From positions 1,488,001-1,552,000 of the forward strand of contig NZ_PTRA01000001.1 in the NCBI RefSeq assembly GCF_002943425.1: DNA of 64,000 nt, written 5' to 3'. Positions 26,452 to 35,243 of this stretch are shown here, one piece after another. A model generated the notes under the pieces. That model was not told the DNA's origin. It was given only the letters and a program-made list of their open reading frames with translations, and did not search any database. How positions within the stretch are numbered: position 1 is the first letter of the stretch; each line of letters starts with the position of its first letter. Origin of the DNA: Siphonobacter curvatus. Its GTDB lineage: Bacteria > Bacteroidota > Bacteroidia > Cytophagales > Spirosomataceae. A program made the translations under genes and the position numbers.

Positions 26452-27327
26452 TTAATTACGGATATCTAAGCCCCAGTTTAGTTTACTACGCAGTGTTTCC
26501 AGGAAAGTGTCTCCTTTCACTTTGACTAGATGAGCACTAAAACGCTCTCTTCTGACGCAATAACGTACGGAATCATCCACTACTTTGGATCGGGAGTCTA
26601 GGGAAATTAAGCAACTTTTACTACGGCTTTCTACCGTGACCTCAATCCGACTGCCATCGTTGACTACGATGGGTCGAACATTCAAGTTGTGCGGGCTAAT
26701 CGGAGCAATGATGAAATTGTTCGTACGCGGTAACACTACGGGGCCACCTACGCTGAGGCAATAACCCGTCGAGCCCGTAGGCGTGGAAATAACCAGCCCG
26801 TCGGCCCAGTACGAATTAAGAAATTCTCCATCGAGCCAGGTATGCACCACAATCATCGACGAGCGGTCTGTTTTCGTAACGACAAAATCGTTCAGGCCGA
26901 AATTAGTACCTTCAAATACGTCCCGATCATTTTCAACGTGCAAGAGTACGCGTTCGTCGATCGAAAATTTCCCATTTTCCAGCCAATCCAGCGTCTGGGT
27001 AATTTCGTCGGGATTGATAGTCGCTAAGAAACCCAGCCGGCCCGTATTGACGCCAACGATGGGTAAGGTACGTTCACCGACGTGGGTGACCGTTTCAAGC
27101 AACGTACCGTCGCCGCCGATGCTAAAGACAAAATCCGCGTCAAATAGATCCTGACGATTTTGATAGGTTGCCGTAAATGGATGATTGATGGCCGCATCCT
27201 GAATGTTCTGGCGATAGTCTTCGTGAATCTGAACCTCCGCTCCCCGGCGGGCCAGTTCACCCAATAAAGCCTGAATGGCAGGTCTGGTCTGTTCCGTCAG
27301 CGGACGGCCATTAAGAGCAATTTTCAT
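26452..27327 (-). CDS. nadK: NAD kinase
   Basis: 291 residues. Phosphorylates NAD to NADP with ATP or polyphosphate. GGDGTLLETV (71-80) holds the catalytic Asp73, then NTGRLGFLA, the NE-type region read here as LNDFVVTK, and the TGSTGYCLSVGGPVVLP motif. The usual NE of the second motif (ALNE) is GLND. Length and order are normal. Upstream of the outer-membrane cluster as in many Bacteroidota. Confidence 0.94.
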   Translation of the reverse strand: MKIALNGRPLTEQTRPAIQALLGELARRGAEVQIHEDYRQNIQDAAINHPFTATYQNRQDLFDADFVFSIGGDGTLLETVTHVGERTLPIVGVNTGRLGFLATINPDEITQTLDWLENGKFSIDERVLLHVENDRDVFEGTNFGLNDFVVTKTDRSSMIVVHTWLDGEFLNSYWADGLVISTPTGSTGYCLSVGGPVVLPRTNNFIIAPISPHNLNVRPIVVNDGSRIEVTVESRSKSCLISLDSRSKVVDDSVRYCVRRERFSAHLVKVKGDTFLETLRSKLNWGLDIRN

Positions 27328-27389
27328 GAAACAGATGCTTTAAGCCGTACGCTAGGGAAGGCATTCGGTACTATAACCCCAGAGCAGGA

Positions 27390-28202
27390 CTAAAGTTTTG
27401 GGCGATGGTATTGTTCAATTTCCCGGTAGGCTCCATCAAATTCATAGCCATCCCGTACTTGTTGAACCAGTCGTTGTAGGCCCGCTTGGCCAACCAGTCC
27501 TAACCATCGCGATACTTCTTTTCCAGAAGTAACGTACGATTGGGCCGTTCGGTTAGCATCAGCCTGACCCCGGTGTGTACCAAAAAAACCATTCAAGGTC
27601 ACAATATCTTGAAGATGCGGAGCCGTTTTTCCGTGATTGGTGAGAATGTCCCATTCCTGAACATAGCCGTTATAACGACGGCTTAAATCAGGATCAGAAT
27701 AGCGATAGTCAACCATGAGAGCAACGCCTTCGTCGAACCACTGGGGCAGGGAAGATTTGGCTTTCATCCAGCCTAAACGAGCAAATAATTCGTCGTGGCA
27801 CATTTCGTGAGCAATCACATCCACGTTTAAGCCATCCGGATTGAGTACAATCCAGGAGCCCGTAGGCGTTCCTAGACTACAGCCAGCTCCTTCGTAGAGC
27901 AAACAGAATTTTTGGTATTCTTCCCGATTAGAACAGAAAATAATGGTAGCCTCACCCCGCTGATCTCCCCAGAATCCACTGACGCGTTTGCGAGCCTGCG
28001 TAATGAAATGAAGTAGTGAGTCGCGACGTTGCGTGCTGACGTGATCGCTGGCATAAACGGAGGGAGCAACCTTTGAAAAACCACGAAAACGTACGGTTTG
28101 ACAGGCCCAAATGGGTGGAAACCAGAGGTAATAGGCCGCAAGTAGAAAAATACCGAAAAGTAAAATATTGACGATCAGTCGCTTACCACTCCAACGTATC
28201 AT
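27390..28202 (-). CDS. Membrane-anchored gluzincin-type metallopeptidase-like protein
   Basis: 270 residues. One N-terminal membrane helix (10-30), then an extracytoplasmic domain. AHEMCHDELF contains HExxH (His132, Glu133, His136) and PQWFDEGVA supplies a downstream Glu158, the arrangement of gluzincin zinc proteases of the peptidase MA type. Before it, IVLNPDGLNVDVI forms the edge strand. C-terminal helices complete the fold. The substrate is unknown. A TAATTTTG element (minus strand, 28255-28248) 46 bp upstream could be its -7 box. Confidence 0.72.
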   Translation of the reverse strand: MIRWSGKRLIVNILLFGIFLLAAYYLWFPPIWACQTVRFRGFSKVAPSVYASDHVSTQRRDSLLHFITQARKRVSGFWGDQRGEATIIFCSNREEYQKFCLLYEGAGCSLGTPTGSWIVLNPDGLNVDVIAHEMCHDELFARLGWMKAKSSLPQWFDEGVALMVDYRYSDPDLSRRYNGYVQEWDILTNHGKTAPHLQDIVTLNGFFGTHRGQADANRTAQSYVTSGKEVSRWLGLVGQAGLQRLVQQVRDGYEFDGAYREIEQYHRPKL

Positions 28203-28412
28203 AGTTTAACCTCGCCCTTCAATGGTCAGCCGGGCTAGCGTTTTCGTCAAAATTATAACGATACACCCGGATTCCCACCATGAAAAAATGTTTTTAATAC
28301 TAAAGCCTCTAGTAGCTTTTACCGTAAGCATCTGAACAAGAAGGCTATATCTTCAAGGCTTTTCTTCCCGAGTATGTACGGAAATTTTCGTACTGCCGAC
28401 TGATGCAAACAA

Positions 28413-28451
28413 AAAATCAACCATTGAAAGCAATTTCCAAGGGTTGATTTT
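28413..28451 (-). terminator. Terminator after thioredoxin-like gene
   Basis: AAAATCAACC (28413-28422) pairs with GGTTGATTTT (28442-28451); on the minus strand the stem is followed by T6. It starts 8 bp past the stop at 28459. Confidence 0.72.
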
Positions 28452-28458
28452 AAGTAGG

Positions 28459-29070
28459 TTACGAAAGTTGTTTCAGTACCTGGAATAGCTCGGCTTGTGT
28501 CGTGAGCGTTTTGTCTTTGGCGTACCATGTGTGGAGTTGCGTACTGAGTTCATCAAAGCTTACGTTTGCTGCTTTGAGCGACCAGTACAAATCCTGAGCG
28601 GAAGCGGGTCGGGGTCCCCATTCCGCTACTTCTTCAAGCGTGTCAGCTTCGAGAATAACCAGTTTAGGAATGGCCCGGCCCCCCTTGGTCAAATGAGCAT
28701 CGATCAAATCCAGATTGGAATCACGTAGCACGTACCGGGTCTGGATTTTCCCTTGCGAAGCTTCAGCAATGCGTTCGAGCACGGGTACAATCTGGGCCGC
28801 ATCGCCGCACCAGCCTTCTGTAATGATGAGCCAGTAGTAAGATTTAGGATTAGCCTCAATGGCCGCCAAAATTTCGGGCATCAGGACCGTGGTCTTGTCC
28901 AGTCGATGCATCCGTTGTACATTGAGTTGCGTATACTTGGTCAGCATTTCTGACTGGTTCGGGCCCGTGGTTTTACCTTCAGCCAGTAGTTCGTCAATCA
29001 GATGCCGATAAGCGGAATAAGAATAGGCGGATTCAATACGCTGGGAAGAAATAAGGGGAGAAGTTTCCAT
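28459..29070 (-). CDS. Thioredoxin-family protein with WCGDA site
   Basis: 203 residues, no signal peptide, cytoplasmic. A helical N-terminal part (1-75) precedes a thioredoxin fold: YWLIITEGWCGDAAQIVP (about 78-95), then RDSNLDLIDAHLTKGGRAIPKLVIL with the cis-proline loop. The active site is C-G-D-A, so one cysteine is left and no CxxC disulfide exchange is possible. This is normal for the Thioredoxin_9-type family in Bacteroidota. Function unknown. Confidence 0.8.
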   Translation of the reverse strand: METSPLISSQRIESAYSYSAYRHLIDELLAEGKTTGPNQSEMLTKYTQLNVQRMHRLDKTTVLMPEILAAIEANPKSYYWLIITEGWCGDAAQIVPVLERIAEASQGKIQTRYVLRDSNLDLIDAHLTKGGRAIPKLVILEADTLEEVAEWGPRPASAQDLYWSLKAANVSFDELSTQLHTWYAKDKTLTTQAELFQVLKQLS

Positions 29071-29156
29071 AAATATGTAATGAATTTTTACCGCAACGGT
29101 TACCCCAGGGGCTTAGTTCAATCGGCTGGGGACCGAAATAAACATCCAATTGTTCC

Positions 29157-29558
29157 ATGATTGACTACAGCACCGAAAAAAAAATTTCTGCCGAAACGTT
29201 TATTGATCTGCTGACTCGCTCGACACTGGGCGAACGCCGACCCATTGCCGATACCGAACGAATGCAAGGCATGCTGGATGCGGCCAATATTCTAGTTACT
29301 GCCTGGGATGGAGCTCAATTAGTGGGCGTATCACGAGCCCTGAGTGACTTTAGTTTCTGTACGTATTTGGCCGATTTAGCGGTGGATGAAGCGTATCAGC
29401 ACCAGGGGATTGGCCGTCGATTGGTAGAACTGACGCACGAAGTAGCAGGGCCCATGACCAGCCTGATTTTATTGGCCGCTCCCAAAGCCGTGGCTTATTA
29501 TCCAAAAATTGGAATGAAACGTAGTGAAGTGTGTTTTACGTTGGATCGACAGCAATAA
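29157..29558 (+). CDS. GNAT N-acetyltransferase
   Basis: 133 residues, short GNAT domain. The acetyl-CoA site is AVDEAYQHQGIGRRLVE (about 79-95, Q-x-x-G-I-G). Substrate unknown; similar small Bacteroidota proteins acetylate small amines or antibiotics. It starts 86 bp from the divergent thioredoxin-like gene and precedes a ChaN-type gene by 54 bp. Confidence 0.8.
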   Translation: MIDYSTEKKISAETFIDLLTRSTLGERRPIADTERMQGMLDAANILVTAWDGAQLVGVSRALSDFSFCTYLADLAVDEAYQHQGIGRRLVELTHEVAGPMTSLILLAAPKAVAYYPKIGMKRSEVCFTLDRQQ

Positions 29559-29612
29559 AATTGCCCTGGAAAGCCGTACCATCCTTACGTCTAAGTCCTA
29601 CTACTTTTTCTT

Positions 29613-30482
29613 ATGCGAAGCCTGTTCCTGATTCTTGTCGGTATCCTAGCGGGAGCTTTTACTGATAAACCAGCGTATCTTATCTATAATCAGCAGTTAA
29701 AGCCTTCGAGCTACGAGGCCCTGCTTCAACAGGCGGCCAATGCCGATGTGGTCCTGTTTGGTGAATTGCATAACAATCCCATCAGTCATTGGCTACAACT
29801 CGAATTGACGAAAGACTTGTATCAACGGAAAAAGCAGCAACTCATTTTGGGAGCTGAAATGTTTGAAGCCGATAATCAGCTGGTATTGACCGAGTATGGG
29901 CAGGGAAAAATAACCACGCAACAACTCGAAGCCGAGGCCAAAGTCTGGCCAAATTTCCGGACGGACTATAAACCGCTGGTGGATTTTGCCCAAAGCGAAT
30001 CCATTCCCTTCGTAGCTACCAATATTCCCCGGCGTTATGCGAGTATCGTGGCCAAAAAGGGACTGGAGGAGTTAAGCCGTCTCAGTCCCGAAGCTCAGCA
30101 AGCGATTGCTCCCTTGCCCGTTACCGTTGATTTAACTTTACCGGGTTACGCCGACATGCTGAAAATGGGAGGTATGCACAGTTCGTCGGGCTCCGTAGCC
30201 GCCGAAAATATGGCCAAGGCTCAGGCAATCAAAGATGCAACGATGGCTCACTTCATTCTGAAAAACTGGAAAAAAGGACAAACTTTTCTGCATTTCAACG
30301 GCAGTTACCACAGTCAGAACTTCGAAGGCATTTACTGGTACCTGAAAAAAGCCAACCCGGATTTACGCGTTGTAACCATTGCTACCGTAGAGGAAACCAA
30401 CCTATCCGTACCGAAGGAAGCCAAGCCCGAACTGGCACATTTTATTTTAGTAGTACCCGAGACCATGACGAAAACCCATTGA
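29613..30482 (+). CDS. ChaN-like haem-binding (Cofac_haem_bdg) protein
   Basis: 289 residues with an N-terminal hydrophobic export segment (SLFLILVGILAGAF), no lipobox cysteine. Family motif FGELHNNPISHWLQLEL near the start, then GAEMFEADNQ, FVATNIPRRYASIVAKKG, and FLHFNGSYHSQNFEGIYWYL. Campylobacter ChaN, the characterised relative, binds haem at the outer membrane and is linked to iron uptake. No iron genes are adjacent. Confidence 0.82.
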   Translation: MRSLFLILVGILAGAFTDKPAYLIYNQQLKPSSYEALLQQAANADVVLFGELHNNPISHWLQLELTKDLYQRKKQQLILGAEMFEADNQLVLTEYGQGKITTQQLEAEAKVWPNFRTDYKPLVDFAQSESIPFVATNIPRRYASIVAKKGLEELSRLSPEAQQAIAPLPVTVDLTLPGYADMLKMGGMHSSSGSVAAENMAKAQAIKDATMAHFILKNWKKGQTFLHFNGSYHSQNFEGIYWYLKKANPDLRVVTIATVEETNLSVPKEAKPELAHFILVVPETMTKTH

Positions 30483-30506
30483 AAAGCATTAAATACCACG
30501 TGAGCC

Positions 30507-31082
30507 ATGCAGGATATAGAACCCTTTTACGGCTGGGAGAAATATTACATCGCCGCCGAAGATCCGCAGTCCCCCTTCTTTGAACGGGAGTACAATTATC
30601 AGCAGTATGAAAATACGGTATATGATTACTACATACATCCTAACTGGGATGAGATCGGTTCCGAGACCTTATACTGCAAAATCCTGTACACGGATTACGA
30701 CCTGAACTTTACGATTATCGAGTTACTGGGCGAATGGAACGATACGCTTCACAACGACATCATGCATTTTAAACGTAATGTAATTGATCAGCAGTTGTCG
30801 CAGGGAATCAGTAAGTTCATTTTGATTGGTGAAAACGTGTTCAATTTTCACGGAAGTAGCGACGACGATTATTACGCCGAGTGGTTTGAAGAAGTCGGCG
30901 ACGGCTGGATTACGGCCCTGAACTTCCGGGATTTTGTAGAAGATGAATTCACCAAATACCATCTGGACTATTACATCAATTACGGGGGTACGCTGGAGGA
31001 AATTCCCAACTGGCGTACGCTCAAACCCCGGCTTTTCTTTGAAGGTGTTCAGCGGCTGATCATGCGTAGATTAGGTGCCTGA
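30507..31082 (+). CDS. Conserved hypothetical protein, Asp/Tyr-rich
   Basis: 191 residues, no signal or membrane segment. Acidic and aromatic (YYIAAEDPQSPFFEREYNY, DDDYYAEWFEEVGDGW), predicted soluble alpha/beta with the core FILIGENVFNFHG. I do not recognise the family. It follows the ChaN gene by 24 bp and ends at a terminator, so the three genes may be one transcript. Confidence 0.75.
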   Translation: MQDIEPFYGWEKYYIAAEDPQSPFFEREYNYQQYENTVYDYYIHPNWDEIGSETLYCKILYTDYDLNFTIIELLGEWNDTLHNDIMHFKRNVIDQQLSQGISKFILIGENVFNFHGSSDDDYYAEWFEEVGDGWITALNFRDFVEDEFTKYHLDYYINYGGTLEEIPNWRTLKPRLFFEGVQRLIMRRLGA

Positions 31083-31103
31083 TCGTTTGAAAGGATGTTA
31101 ACA

Positions 31104-31133
31104 AAAAACCTCCCGAATCCTCGGGAGGTTTTT
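31104..31133. terminator. Bidirectional terminator
   Basis: 13-bp stem (31104-31116 with 31121-31133), 4-nt loop, A- and T-runs at the ends; lies between converging genes. Confidence 0.85.
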
Positions 31134-31159
31134 GTTGGGCTGTACCCGGAAAATAAGAC

Positions 31160-31804
31160 CTAGATCAGCCGTTCTTTGGTCGCTTTCTCGATGGCTTCCG
31201 CCTTTGAATGCACTTCCAGCTTCCAGTAGATATTCTTGATGTGCGTACGGATGGTTTCCTTGTCCACAAAAAGCTCGTCGGCAATGGTGGAGTAGCTTTT
31301 ACCCTTGGCTAACAATTCCAGTACTTCCGTTTCCCGCGAAGTAAGGGGCGAGTTCCGGTTTTTTTGAAACGACTGAACCACCATACGGGCCACGTTGGTA
31401 CTCATGGGAGCCCCACCGTTCTGAATTTCCTGAATGGCTTCCAGTAAGCGACTGGGCGGCATGTTTTTCGTGAGATAGCCCCCCGCTCCGGCACATAACG
31501 CTTTGAATACCAAATCGTCGTTTTCGTAAACGGTAATGACAATGATGTTCGTTTGAGGCCGTGCTTTTTTAATGCGGCTAATGCCTTCAATGCCGTTCAT
31601 GCCCGGCAATTCAATGTCCATCAAAATAACATCGGGAGCGTCCTGAGTTAGGTGAGGTAGAGCTTCTTCGCAAGAAGCATAGGTATTGACAATGTGAAAA
31701 CCTGAAGTGCCGTCAATGAGTAGGGCAAAACCTTCGCGGATGACCGAATCGTCTTCGACAATGCAGACATTTATTGTTTCAGGAGCAGACAAAACTAAAT
31801 TCAT
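31160..31804 (-). CDS. NarL/LuxR-family response regulator
   Basis: 214 residues. Receiver domain 12-130 with acidic pocket Glu17-Asp18-Asp19, phosphoacceptor Asp63 (VILMDIELPGMNG), Thr and Lys (GGYLTKNMPP). C-terminal LuxR helix-turn-helix 148-210 (LTSRETEVLELLAKGKSYSTIADELFVDKETIRTHIKNIY). Partner of the sensor kinase 73 bp upstream on the same strand. Target genes unknown. Confidence 0.92.
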   Translation of the reverse strand: MNLVLSAPETINVCIVEDDSVIREGFALLIDGTSGFHIVNTYASCEEALPHLTQDAPDVILMDIELPGMNGIEGISRIKKARPQTNIIVITVYENDDLVFKALCAGAGGYLTKNMPPSRLLEAIQEIQNGGAPMSTNVARMVVQSFQKNRNSPLTSRETEVLELLAKGKSYSTIADELFVDKETIRTHIKNIYWKLEVHSKAEAIEKATKERLI

Positions 31805-31877
31805 GGCTTTTTAAAAAGTACGCTAAAGATACGCTTTGGCCAACGGGCGTTGCATCAATAAGAAAAAAAACAGTGAT

Positions 31878-34800
31878 TTATTTGGACACTGTAGGCTTTT
31901 TCTGTGGTAAGCGGATGCAGACGCTGACGACCGTACCCTGGGCTGGAGTACTTTCAAGCGTAAATATTCCCTCAAACTTACGAGCCCGGCTTTCCATATT
32001 AAGGAGACCGTTACCCTTCCGACTTTTACGGGCGTCAAACCCTTGGCCATTATCAATCCAGCGAATGGTCGCCTCATCGCCCTGACGTTCAAAGGCCAGG
32101 AAAGTCTGCGTAGCCTGAGCGTGTTTGAGCGTATTGCTAATGGCTTCTTTAAAGAGAAAAATCAGGTGACGGCTCATACCCATTGGCAAAACGTAATTTC
32201 GTAACGATTCGTCCAAACCATTGATGTCAAACCGGATGCCCGTCTTGTCGAGTACGTCGTCACCAAAATCCTTGAGTCGAATGGCAATCTCGTACAGGTT
32301 ATCGTGATCGGGATTAATGGCCCAGATGAAATCTTTCGTGCCCTGATACATCCGGTTGGCATTATCGCTGATTTTGGTGAGCAGCGGAAGAACTTCGGCC
32401 GAAGGCTCCGGCAGGCGGGCTTTGATGATTTCAGTAAGCATCGAAATACGGGTGATTGTATTCCCGAATTCATCGTGTAAATCCTGGGCGGCAAGCTTAC
32501 GAACGCGTTCGTTTTCCACTAGTTTGACTTTTTCCAGTTCCAGCAAATGAGCCACCTGCCTCCGAACCCGAGACTGGTAAATGAGCTGGGCCGTACCACC
32601 CACGACAAGCAGACAAATGACGTAAAACCACCAACGTTGCCAGAAGGGTGGCACGACGACAATCGGGATCTGTAAGATTTGCGAATCGTTCCAGAGGCCA
32701 TCGGCATTTGAAGCCTTTACTTTTAACGTATACGTTCCCGGACTCAGATTGGAAAAACTGATGTAACGACGCGTACCGCTAAAGTTCCAGTTGGTTTGAA
32801 AGCCTTCCAGCAGGTACGCATACTGATTTTTCTGCGGACTACTGTAGTCGAGGGTATTATAGACAAAGGAAAAAAAGTTTTCGTTAGCCTGAATCGTCAG
32901 TTGGTGATCATGAGCGAGCAGGCTGTCGAAGGCAAAAGGCTTTTCAAATTTTCGAAACGACGTCAGTACGACCGGGGGCGTAAAGCGACTTTCCGTAAGT
33001 TCCTGAGGATTGAAACTGACTAGTAAGCCAATACCACCGAAGAAAAACGTTCCGTCCGCACTGCGGTGAAAAGCACCGGTATTGAACTCATTCGCCATCA
33101 ACCCATCCCGACTACTGTAATTCCGGAAGGTTTGCGTACGAGGATCGAAGCGGGAAAGGCCCCGGTTGGTACTCATCCAGAAACGGCCCTCCTGATCCTC
33201 CAGCATACCATATACGACGTGATTGGCTAGTCCGTCCTGTTCGGTAAAATGCTCGAAACGGGGTTGGCCATCCCTGAAAAACAAGCGGCTGAGGCCTTTA
33301 CTGCTGGTAACCCAGAGTTGGCCCTTGCGGTCGCAATGCAGATCATAGATTTCATTACTCAGCAGACTTTCCGGGTCGTCGGTCTGGTTGTAATAGGGCG
33401 TAATACGTCCGTTGGTATCAATGCGATTCAGTCCCCCCATGGTTCCTACCCAAAGTGTACCGTCGGGCATTTCCTGAATAGCCTCTATGGTTGATTCGGG
33501 GCCTTTAGAGCTAAACTCAAACCGCGTAAGTTGCCCCGCTCTGTTACGCTTATACAGGGCTTTCCCCGTACCAATCCACAACTGGTGGTGCCGGTCCTCG
33601 TAGAGTTTACTTACCATCGGAAACTCCCGGTAAGCCGGATCGGAAACAAACTGACTTCCGCTCCAGCGGTAAAGACCTTTACTACTGCCCACCCAAAGCG
33701 TACCCTTATAGTCTTCCAAAATGCTATAAATACGCTCACCCAATAGCTTCTCGCTAAAATGCTGACTTTCCAAGGTGTGCTGGTTGATGCAGAATAAACC
33801 CCGATAGGTGCCGGCCCAGAGGTTATGGTGGCGGTCAGTATACAGCGAAAAGAATGACTGCAAAGAACCCGGAGGCGTAATCAAATCTTCCCAATGCCGA
33901 AAACTATTTTTGGCCTGACTAAAGACTTGTACGCCCGCATCGCGGGTGCCGAGCCAGATGACGTCTTCTTTCGGGTCCGGCCCCTGGTACAGAGAGGTCA
34001 CTACGTTGCTTTGCAGCCCTTTTTTGGCATTCCCCGTCCAGTGGGAAAGAAGTGGTAGCGTAGGGTCTTGTAGGTCGTACCGATAAATACCTTCATTACG
34101 CACCGATACCCATAAGACGGATTTATGGCTTACCAGCAGTGCCAGTACGGGTTGCTGCGTGGGTAGGAAACGTTGAACGGAACCAGGTTTTTGGGTACTG
34201 ATCTGATGTAGGCCTACCTCGGTACCCACCCAGAGGCGATACGTCGCGTCCTGAACAATACTGTACACGGGGGTGTGGGGGAGCGACCAGTGAATAACTC
34301 GCCGAATGCCTTTTTCAACGGGACTAATGCGGTATAAACCCTGACTCGTTCCAGCCCAGAGAAAACCTTGTGAGTCACGGTGTAGGGTGTAAATGACGCG
34401 GTCTTTGAGCAGGTAATCTGAAGAGCTTACTAAGTTCTGAAAGTCGAGTTCGGGGCTGGCCGTACTCTTCATTCGAAAGAGGCCATTGGGCGTACCTATC
34501 CAAAGCGAACCGTCACGATCTTCAACAAGAGCATTAACGGTGAGTTTATAGGAAGTACCGTATCGGGTAATGATACCGTTAATGCGGTCAAAGCGATTGA
34601 GTCCCTGACGCGTACCAACCCAGAGATGGCCCTGTCGATCTTCACAAAACGACAGAATGAATTCATTCGACAGACTATTAGCTTGAAAAGGCTGATGCTG
34701 GTAAGTAACAAACTGATGGCCGTCAAAACGATTGAGACCATTTTGGGTACCCAGCCAGATGTAGCCTTGCTGGTCCTTAAGTAGACAGTTGACACCACTT

Positions 34801-34910
34801 TGGGAAAGCCCCTCTTCCAGGGAATACTGGTCCAGAAATACCGAATTGGATTGGCCGAATCCGAAGCAGGCCCAAAAGCATGCGAGGCATAGAAAAAAGA
34901 CTTTCATCAT
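31878..34910 (-). CDS. Two-component sensor kinase with double beta-propeller sensor
   Basis: 1010 residues from the ATG at 34910, which begins a signal peptide (MMKVFFLCLACFW...GFGQ); an earlier in-frame ATG at 34976 lies upstream of the -7 box at 34938 and is less likely. About 14 WxGT-type blade motifs (WLGTQNGLNRFDG, WVGTRQGLNRFDR and so on) make two seven-bladed propellers, then a Y_Y_Y domain (YAYLLEGFQTNW...GTYTLKVKA), one membrane helix (FYVICLLVVGGTAQLIY), a HisKA_3 dimerisation helix with the phospho-His in QDLHDEFGN, and a HATPase domain (EAISNTLKHA, DNGQGFD, GNGLLNM). Unlike hybrid PUL sensors it has no fused regulator; the NarL-type gene follows. Confidence 0.92.
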   Translation of the reverse strand: MMKVFFLCLACFWACFGFGQSNSVFLDQYSLEEGLSQSGVNCLLKDQQGYIWLGTQNGLNRFDGHQFVTYQHQPFQANSLSNEFILSFCEDRQGHLWVGTRQGLNRFDRINGIITRYGTSYKLTVNALVEDRDGSLWIGTPNGLFRMKSTASPELDFQNLVSSSDYLLKDRVIYTLHRDSQGFLWAGTSQGLYRISPVEKGIRRVIHWSLPHTPVYSIVQDATYRLWVGTEVGLHQISTQKPGSVQRFLPTQQPVLALLVSHKSVLWVSVRNEGIYRYDLQDPTLPLLSHWTGNAKKGLQSNVVTSLYQGPDPKEDVIWLGTRDAGVQVFSQAKNSFRHWEDLITPPGSLQSFFSLYTDRHHNLWAGTYRGLFCINQHTLESQHFSEKLLGERIYSILEDYKGTLWVGSSKGLYRWSGSQFVSDPAYREFPMVSKLYEDRHHQLWIGTGKALYKRNRAGQLTRFEFSSKGPESTIEAIQEMPDGTLWVGTMGGLNRIDTNGRITPYYNQTDDPESLLSNEIYDLHCDRKGQLWVTSSKGLSRLFFRDGQPRFEHFTEQDGLANHVVYGMLEDQEGRFWMSTNRGLSRFDPRTQTFRNYSSRDGLMANEFNTGAFHRSADGTFFFGGIGLLVSFNPQELTESRFTPPVVLTSFRKFEKPFAFDSLLAHDHQLTIQANENFFSFVYNTLDYSSPQKNQYAYLLEGFQTNWNFSGTRRYISFSNLSPGTYTLKVKASNADGLWNDSQILQIPIVVVPPFWQRWWFYVICLLVVGGTAQLIYQSRVRRQVAHLLELEKVKLVENERVRKLAAQDLHDEFGNTITRISMLTEIIKARLPEPSAEVLPLLTKISDNANRMYQGTKDFIWAINPDHDNLYEIAIRLKDFGDDVLDKTGIRFDINGLDESLRNYVLPMGMSRHLIFLFKEAISNTLKHAQATQTFLAFERQGDEATIRWIDNGQGFDARKSRKGNGLLNMESRARKFEGIFTLESTPAQGTVVSVCIRLPQKKPTVSK

Positions 34911-34937
34911 GGCTGAAGGGCACGTTTCGTGCAAAAA

Positions 34938-34945
34938 CAAAGGTA
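34938..34945 (-). promoter_or_regulatory. -7 promoter element of sensor kinase gene
   Basis: Minus-strand TACCTTTG, exact TAnnTTTG, 28 bp before the ATG at 34910. The -33 is poor: a TTG (34964-34962) sits 16 bp away. Supports the start chosen for the kinase. Confidence 0.5.
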
Positions 34946-35050
34946 AAAGACACAAATTTTGCAAGAAACCCCCCAAAATGTGGGATTTTATAGGAGGTAT
35001 ACATTTTTTAATTTTGGGCCGTAGAATTTTTACAAAGTTTTGGTTAAGGG

Positions 35051-35083
35051 AAAAAACAGTTCTGTCTTGCGGAGCTGTTTTTT
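35051..35083. terminator. Terminator-like hairpin between divergent genes
   Basis: AAAAAACAGTTC (35051-35062) pairs with GAGCTGTTTTTT (35072-35083, one G-U). T6 on either strand. It lies upstream of both the kinase and the peptidase gene, where no transcript should end. Confidence 0.5.
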
Positions 35084-35243
35084 AGTTTCTAAGGCTTGGG
35101 TACGCTAGCCCAACAAGTAGCCAGAATTCCGTCTTTCGAAGGATACACTCTGCTACTCATCTACACCTGCCAATCCTCGTTACATTCTGGGGTATTCTTC
35201 ACTAATTTTGACAAATTCGTCTCTTCACTTTATTCCCATTTGT

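Noticed and set aside
28319-28528. 69-residue minus-strand frame
   Set aside because: It overlaps a terminator and the end of the thioredoxin-like gene in another frame, with no coding character.
28459-29070. WCGDA thioredoxin site as a decayed CxxC
   Set aside because: Single-Cys WCGD is normal for this Bacteroidota thioredoxin subfamily, so it is not a sign of decay.
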